Assembly: GCA_020059985.1 (NCBI GenBank)
Contig: JAGVCI010000083.1
Location: 1-9,299 of the forward strand
Source: Candidatus Peribacterales bacterium
GTDB taxonomy: Bacteria > Patescibacteriota > Gracilibacteria > Peribacterales > Peribacteraceae
DNA length: 9,299 nt
Direction: 5' to 3'
The translations under genes and the position numbers were made by a program. Shown here piece by piece: positions 5,147-9,299 of this stretch. Positions within the stretch are counted from its first letter, which is position 1, and each line of letters starts with the position of its first letter. A model generated the notes under the pieces. That model was given only the letters and a program-made list of their open reading frames with translations, was not told the DNA's origin and did no database searches.

Positions 5147-8100
5147 TCACGTCGACGGATCTACCAATGTCCTCTCGTCCTTCTTCAGTTCGTACAAATC
5201 ATAGATCAGCCTGTCCATCTCGTTCTTCTTCTCGCGTTGATCGTCCTCATCGAAAGCTGGCAAGGAGAGGAGTTCGGGGAGTCCGATCGAGCGGTCGCCT
5301 TGCAGGAGAGTGGCGGGCCCGAAGTGCGTTTCCAATGCATGTTCTACGGCGTCGCTCATGCCTGCCTTGATCGGTGTTCTCAGGTGCTTAGCGCCGCTTG
5401 TCAGGAGAAGATTGCCACTGTCGACGCGAACGTCATCGAACCGCTGGAGGAGAGTTTGCAGCTCGACGGTGTCGCCGATGGTCCTCTTCTCCATCTCCAG
5501 AATCTCTTCGGCAAAGCCGATGATGCGCGCCTTCTTCTCCCGTTTTTCGGGTGAATCGATGAGCGGCGGTCGCAGGAAATCTTTCATCCGCGTGACGACG
5601 ATATAGATGCCGTGCTTCTCGTTCTGCAGCTCGAACATGCTGCTGTAAATTTTCCAGGTGATAGGCGCATTGAGCAGGGCAAAGAGGAAGAGGCTTTCCT
5701 CTTTGTGGTCGGTGGCGATGATCTGACCGTAACTCATCGAGGGGATGATCGGTTCATCGGTCCAATAAAATCTGTTTCGGCGCGATTTCTCCCAGACGAT
5801 TTTGTACTTGTGACGCAGGGCTTCATGTCCCTGTGCGTTTTTGGGCAATTCGATGTCACTCTCGCGATTCGGGTAAAAGGTGCGCGGTCTAAAATTGCCG
5901 TAATGGGAGAAATCCTTGGAGTCGAAGATGCCCGAGTAGCCGTCGCCCGGATGATCGCCCTGACGGAACAACTCTTTCTTCAGAATGAATCCGACATCGA
6001 AGTAGAACCTGTCCCCAAAGCGTTTTTCCGCCTCTACATGATGGTAGTAGGCGCTCATAGATTCCGAGTGCTTCTTGTACGATTCGTAGAGCGCGATGGA
6101 ATCGGCGTCCCACTTGATGAAATTCCAGTTATCGACGTTCTCGCGCAATGTCGATTGGGGAATGTCCTTCGCGTAGGAATCCTCGTCGGTCCGCAGCGTC
6201 TCGAAGATCGTCTTCACGTCCATATCCATTTCCGGGAAGTGGACGCAGCGAACAAGGTGATCCTTCGGCGGTTTCTCTTTGCGACAAACGATGATCAAGC
6301 TGGAAGTGGCGATGTTCTTTTTCTGCTTCATCCCGCGACCAATGAAGAGGTGGCCGGCGAATGTCAGACATTTCTCGATCGTGTATTCATGGGAGAGCTG
6401 ATGCCGCACGACGTCGTAATCTGATTCGGTGATGAGGGTCTGAGGGATGATGTAGCAGAACGTTCCTCCTTGCTTCAGAAGAGCGAATCCCAGGGCCATG
6501 AAGAACGAGTACAGATTCGGTTTGGGCGGATACTTCTTTCTGTTGCCTGGAGCCGAATGTAGGTTCCACCCATACACGTTGCTCAGACTGACTTCGGACT
6601 GCTTTTCTTTGAGCAAGCGGAAGAACCGCAAACCCATCGACGAACAGTCGTTGTAGCCGATGTATGGCGGGTTGCCGATGACGTAGTCGAAGCGCTTGCG
6701 CGGAAGGAACTTCTTTCCGTCTTGAACGGTTCTCAGGCTCTGTTTCATGTCGAAGAGATCTTCTTTATCCCGCATGAAGCCCGTGTATCCGAAGTCCATT
6801 CTCAGCTGCGTTTCGGCGACGTCCGACGCGCTCGATTTGCCCCCGATCTCGCCGACGAACTCGGCCACGGAATCCTCTGACACGAAAAGTTTGAGCTTCT
6901 TGTCGATGGGGTTGTTGTATTTCTGGGTTACGATGATCGGTAGCATCTTCATGAGGATGCTCATTTCGGCAAGATAGAGAGGAAATTCGGCAATATCCAA
7001 TCCGAACACGTTCTGGAGGACATCGTGTTCGATCTTCTTCGATTCCTCTTGATTGGAGTAGTCCCTCGATTTGACGATCTCTCGAACGGCCGAGTAGAGG
7101 AACGTCCCCGATCCGCAGCTTGGATCAACGATGGACATGCCTTCGTGATTCTTCTCCTTGATGGAGGACGCGCTGTACCCGATTTGCTCCAGCATGAAAT
7201 TGACGACCGCCGGATCCGTGAAGTATTGGCCGAGCTGTTGCTCCTCATAGAGTTCCTTCAGATAGTTTTCGTAAATCGCTCCGAAGATGTCGTTCTGAAC
7301 GTCCGCGAAGTGGTACTTCTTAATGAAGACGAAGATGTCGAGGAAGGGTGCGACGCTGATGATGTTGTCCTCGCCCGAGTGCACGATGTCTTTCACCTGT
7401 TCCAGGATCGCCGCTTGTTCGGAGTGGAAGGGTTTATAGATGTTTTCGGAGATTTTGCTGCTCATGCCCTCCAGGATCATGAGGACCGAATTAAAGGCCT
7501 CCTTCTTTAAGTTCTGATGAATCAGGGAAGATTTCTTCTCGAATTCCGCGTGAAAATCGCTGAAGGAGTTGTCGACGAGCGTCTTGTAGAGGATGAATTG
7601 AATCAGGTACGAGTACGCTATTTCGGTCGCCTTTTTGTCGCGCTCCGATTCATCCTTGAAGCTCTGAAAATATCCCGCGTTCACCAGTTTATCCTTTAGT
7701 TTCTTGATGATATCGGTGACGTCTTGGAAGAAGCGTTCCCGGTGCTCGTCGACCAAGAGTCGCTGGTCGAAGAATTCCATTTTCTGTTGCCCCACCTGTT
7801 TCTCGAAAAAAGAGAGGTAATAGTTCTTCGGTTTGACGTACTCCATCCAGAACGTGCAAAAACGCTCCGGCTCCTCGAACATTTCTTCGATCGTCCATTT
7901 GTAATGCTGCTTGTCTTCGATTTCTCCGTAGTAAAAACGCCATTCGAATCCGTCCGTCAGCAGGCCGTACTTTTTGTCGAAGGCATTTTGATATTTCAAC
8001 ATTTGCCATTCTCCCGATTGAGCCTTCTCCAATTTTTCGACTTCGACGGGAATCCAGACTTCGCTGTCCATGAAAATCACCGCGTCGGCTTGCCCGCCCT

Positions 8101-8293
8101 TGTTCGATTCTTCCAGGGTGAATTCGCCTTTTCGATCGTGGTCTTTCGTCGACCGCAGGCCTTTTTGAAGGTCGAAGAGGTCCGGACATTGGAAGACTTC
8201 CCACACGAATCGCTGCACGCCAATGCCCACTTCGCTCTTCTTGTAGTGTTCCTTTTCTTTCTGCCAAAGGGATTGCAGCTCTGGAATAGTCAC
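5147..8293 (-). CDS. Type IIG restriction-modification enzyme (nuclease-methyltransferase fusion, Eco57I-like)
   Basis: This single chain of about 1048 residues would both cut and methylate DNA. Near the N-terminus, GGQADAVIF (66-74) and PVEVEKLEKA (82-91) resemble a PD-(D/E)XK nuclease with D70, E84, E86 and K87. YQNAF and YGLLTDGFEWRFY follow, as in type I HsdR N-domains. A helical connector leads to the N6-adenine methyltransferase: motif X GQYFTDP (355-361), the SAM-binding loop DPSCGSGTF (390-398), GLDI (431-434) and the catalytic NPPYIGY (541-547). From about 750 onward is the target-recognition region. No helicase motifs are present, which excludes type I and type ISP. The frame is open to an ATG at 8413, but that start overlaps the divergent gene. 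I prefer the GTG at 8293, which sits 6 bases after a good -10 box; a TTG at 8326 is also possible. The recognition sequence is unknown. Confidence 0.9.
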   Translation of the reverse strand: MTIPELQSLWQKEKEHYKKSEVGIGVQRFVWEVFQCPDLFDLQKGLRSTKDHDRKGEFTLEESNKGGQADAVIFMDSEVWIPVEVEKLEKAQSGEWQMLKYQNAFDKKYGLLTDGFEWRFYYGEIEDKQHYKWTIEEMFEEPERFCTFWMEYVKPKNYYLSFFEKQVGQQKMEFFDQRLLVDEHRERFFQDVTDIIKKLKDKLVNAGYFQSFKDESERDKKATEIAYSYLIQFILYKTLVDNSFSDFHAEFEKKSSLIHQNLKKEAFNSVLMILEGMSSKISENIYKPFHSEQAAILEQVKDIVHSGEDNIISVAPFLDIFVFIKKYHFADVQNDIFGAIYENYLKELYEEQQLGQYFTDPAVVNFMLEQIGYSASSIKEKNHEGMSIVDPSCGSGTFLYSAVREIVKSRDYSNQEESKKIEHDVLQNVFGLDIAEFPLYLAEMSILMKMLPIIVTQKYNNPIDKKLKLFVSEDSVAEFVGEIGGKSSASDVAETQLRMDFGYTGFMRDKEDLFDMKQSLRTVQDGKKFLPRKRFDYVIGNPPYIGYNDCSSMGLRFFRLLKEKQSEVSLSNVYGWNLHSAPGNRKKYPPKPNLYSFFMALGFALLKQGGTFCYIIPQTLITESDYDVVRHQLSHEYTIEKCLTFAGHLFIGRGMKQKKNIATSSLIIVCRKEKPPKDHLVRCVHFPEMDMDVKTIFETLRTDEDSYAKDIPQSTLRENVDNWNFIKWDADSIALYESYKKHSESMSAYYHHVEAEKRFGDRFYFDVGFILKKELFRQGDHPGDGYSGIFDSKDFSHYGNFRPRTFYPNRESDIELPKNAQGHEALRHKYKIVWEKSRRNRFYWTDEPIIPSMSYGQIIATDHKEESLFLFALLNAPITWKIYSSMFELQNEKHGIYIVVTRMKDFLRPPLIDSPEKREKKARIIGFAEEILEMEKRTIGDTVELQTLLQRFDDVRVDSGNLLLTSGAKHLRTPIKAGMSDAVEHALETHFGPATLLQGDRSIGLPELLSLPAFDEDDQREKKNEMDRLIYDLYELKKDERTLVDPST

Positions 8294-8299
8294 GAGCGA

Positions 8300-8326
8300 A
8301 TCATACAAGTATTCCTTTGGCGACAA
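8300..8326 (-). promoter_or_regulatory. Candidate promoter of the type IIG gene, leaderless GTG start
   Basis: On the minus strand TTGTCG (8326-8321) is followed after 15 bases by TATGAT (8305-8300), and six bases later by an in-frame GTG at 8293-8291. The short spacer weakens the -35 match, while the -10 box matches five of six positions. If real, translation begins at or very near the 5' end of the transcript. Confidence 0.4.
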
Positions 8327-8390
8327 TATGTGAATCCACGGCCCAGAACCCCTTTGTTTCTCTTTCGAAGGGTGAGAGAGTGAGGATGGA

Positions 8391-8900
8391 ATGACCACCC
8401 AATCTACCCTCATCGGCGCCGCGGGAGAACACTTCGTCCTCTGTCAACTTCTGCGTCTAGGCTGGATCGCGGCACTGGCTCCCAAGGGTGTACCGAATGC
8501 GGACATCATCGTCACGGATATTGATGGGAACAGGCAATGTGCCATTCAAGTAAAAACGAGAAGTAAGGGTTCAGACAAGGGCTGGCACATGAGTCAAAAG
8601 CACGAAGAGATTGTTGCAGAGCACCTTTACTATTGTTTCGTAGATATGGAAGCAAAAGACAGCCTGCCGATAACATTCATCATACCGAGCGGCGTTGTAG
8701 CGGCCGCACTCAGAGAAGCGCATCAACTATGGCTCGATACCCCAGGTCAGAAAGGTCAGGCACACAACGATAATGCTATACGACGGCTTCGACCGGATTA
8801 TCTAAAAGGCTATCGCGTTGGTGAAGACGTCATGAAGAGACTTGGTGCGGGCTGGATGGAGCCGTACCGGGAGAACTGGGAGATGCTCAAGCTGCGCTGA
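8391..8900 (+). CDS. Small PD-(D/E)XK nuclease-like protein of unknown role
   Basis: The 169-residue protein has the order of a small PD-(D/E)XK nuclease: a helix with E13 (GAAGEHFVLCQLL, 9-21), then NADIIVTD with D38, a turn, and a strand with CAIQVKTR (50-57). The usual E-x-K is Q53-V-K55, a variant seen in some Holliday-junction resolvase and DUF4365-like proteins. A downstream half, with FVDMEAKDSLPITFIIPSG and the polar AHNDNAIRRLRPDY (124-137), has no domain name I can assign, although I recall similar stand-alone proteins of about 160-170 residues. The ATG at 8391 is preceded by GAGG (8382-8385) with a 5-base gap, and the family motif begins right after it, so the start is firm. It is divergent from the type IIG gene across about 97 bases, suggesting a defence-related role. 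Cleavage activity is not shown. Confidence 0.75.
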   Translation: MTTQSTLIGAAGEHFVLCQLLRLGWIAALAPKGVPNADIIVTDIDGNRQCAIQVKTRSKGSDKGWHMSQKHEEIVAEHLYYCFVDMEAKDSLPITFIIPSGVVAAALREAHQLWLDTPGQKGQAHNDNAIRRLRPDYLKGYRVGEDVMKRLGAGWMEPYRENWEMLKLR

Positions 8901-9060
8901 TTTCTCTCGACGGCACCTCCACAACTTTTACTTCGTGCCCCGTCGCTTGAAAGAATTTCTCCATGCCCTCGTGCGAAATCACGAGCGTCGATGTATTCAC
9001 GAGTGGGTGGCATTGGAGAGCAGGCGCATCCCAGAGTGTTCGATCGATGAATACTTCCAC
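8887..9060 (-). pseudogene. Truncated YbaK/ProX-type aminoacyl-tRNA deacylase (C-terminal fragment)
   Basis: About 57 residues match the last third of proteins that hydrolyse mischarged tRNA, above all the HPLVNT-x-T-x-x-I-S strand and the FF-x-ATGHE helix that follows it. The normal domain has about 150-160 residues, and the part carrying the catalytic lysine lies in the missing N-terminal portion. Sequence upstream of about 9060 belongs to something else, so this is either a broken gene or the end of a whole gene cut by an assembly join. Confidence 0.6.
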
Positions 9061-9216
9061 GGCGTGCTCCTCGTCCGTGCTCGTAATATCCAGGCCGTCG
9101 AGCAGGTTCGCGTCGTAGCACGGCCCGGAAGGCTCGAGTTGGTCCGCCCAGTCCAGGCCAGTCCCCGAGAAGCCGCAGCCTGCCAGTCCCAAAGCTGCAG
9201 CCGCGCAGCACTTCAC
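8887..9216 (-). CDS. Chimeric ORF: lipoprotein-like N-terminus joined to a YbaK/ProX C-terminal fragment
   Basis: With the GTG at 9216 the frame encodes 109 residues. The first 14 (MKCCAAAALGLAGC) form a short lipoprotein signal with lipobox L11-A-G-C14. A segment with GPCYDANLLDGLD (31-43) follows, a pattern I loosely associate with lipoproteins of myxobacterial-type genomes (recollection only). From about residue 53 the sequence changes to that of the C-terminal third of YbaK/ProX aminoacyl-tRNA deacylases: VFIDRTLWDAP, then HPLVNTSTLVIS (70-81) and FFQATGHEVKVVEV (88-101). A cytoplasmic editing domain has no reason to be lipid-anchored, and its N-terminal two thirds are absent. GC rises near the join. 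The reading frame is open, but I doubt this is one functional gene. TTG 9231 is an alternative start. The 3' end overlaps the preceding + gene by 14 bases. Confidence 0.55.
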   Translation of the reverse strand: MKCCAAAALGLAGCGFSGTGLDWADQLEPSGPCYDANLLDGLDITSTDEEHAVEVFIDRTLWDAPALQCHPLVNTSTLVISHEGMEKFFQATGHEVKVVEVPSREISAA

Positions 9217-9248
9217 GCCAGCGTGCACCAAAGCGGGGTGGGGCCGGT

Positions 9249-9299
9249 TCAGTCGAACAGGTAGCGGACGCCGAGCGTGGCGTTCGCGGTCGGAAACAC
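9249..9299 (-). CDS. C-terminal end of a probable outer-membrane beta-barrel protein (runs off the right edge)
   Basis: The last 16 codons before a TGA at 9251-9249 read VFPTANATLGVRYLFD. Alternating polar and hydrophobic residues ending in RYLF near the C-terminus are typical of the final strand of outer-membrane barrels; the extra D after F is slightly unusual. Only 51 bases are present, so this is a tentative call. The stop lies 32 bases before the GTG of the lipoprotein-like ORF on the same strand, and that neighbourhood would also suit a diderm envelope locus. Confidence 0.4.
   Translation of the reverse strand: MFPTANATLGVRYLFD

Noticed and set aside
5147..8293. BREX PglX, type I HsdR or type ISP enzyme instead of type IIG
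   Set aside because: There are no helicase motifs, no neighbouring hsdM/hsdS or brx/pgl genes, and an apparent nuclease domain is fused to the methyltransferase.
8294..8413. Start of the type IIG gene at the ATG at 8413
   Set aside because: It would overlap the firmly placed start of the divergent 8391 gene head to head by 23 bases, and no ribosome binding site precedes it; the GTG at 8293 has a promoter-like context.
8810..9264. Two further open frames at 8810-9211 (-) and 8842-9264 (+)
   Set aside because: Both overlap better-supported frames and have arginine-rich, low-information translations typical of shadow frames in GC-rich DNA.

Overview
The window is about 9.3 kb of bacterial chromosome with moderate GC. 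The host cannot be fixed from the sequence alone. Shine-Dalgarno sequences are sparse, and three genes appear to start leaderless, with a sigma-70 -10 box 6-8 nt before the start codon. Together with the TolB-like propeller and the ECF sigma factor, this fits an uncultivated lineage such as Patescibacteria/CPR, but that is an inference. The last ~240 bases look different: GC is visibly higher, and they carry an outer-membrane-barrel-like C-terminus and a lipoprotein N-terminus, which fit a diderm genome.

Layout. Positions 1-569 (-) hold the N-terminal part of a secreted TolB/WD40-like propeller protein, with a clean promoter (578-606) that has a perfect palindrome in its spacer. Positions 675-1178 (+) encode a four-helix DUF1761 membrane protein. 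Positions 1212-1703 (-) encode an orphan ECF sigma factor, preceded by a 383-base stretch without a convincing gene. Positions 2087-2992 (-) encode an IS1595/ISXO2-type transposase-like protein that seems to lack part of its catalytic triad and has no visible terminal repeats. Positions 3256-5004 (+) form a two-gene operon for a DrrA/DrrB-type ABC exporter.

The second half is a defence locus. Positions 5147-8293 (-) encode a large single-chain type IIG restriction-modification enzyme, with an N-terminal PD-(D/E)XK-like nuclease, a central N6-adenine methyltransferase and a C-terminal target-recognition region. Divergent from it, across about 97 bp, 8391-8900 (+) encodes a small PD-(D/E)XK-like protein. 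The shared control region suggests the pair may form one module, but no partnership is proven. Two 19-bp direct repeats built around TTGATCAA lie between the exporter operon and the restriction gene.

The most unusual feature is at the right edge. The ORF at 8887-9216 (-) joins a lipoprotein-type N-terminus to the C-terminal third of a YbaK/ProX aminoacyl-tRNA deacylase domain, and the GC change falls near the join at about 9040-9080. This is either a recombination junction or an assembly chimera. It should be settled before the two sides are assigned to one organism.
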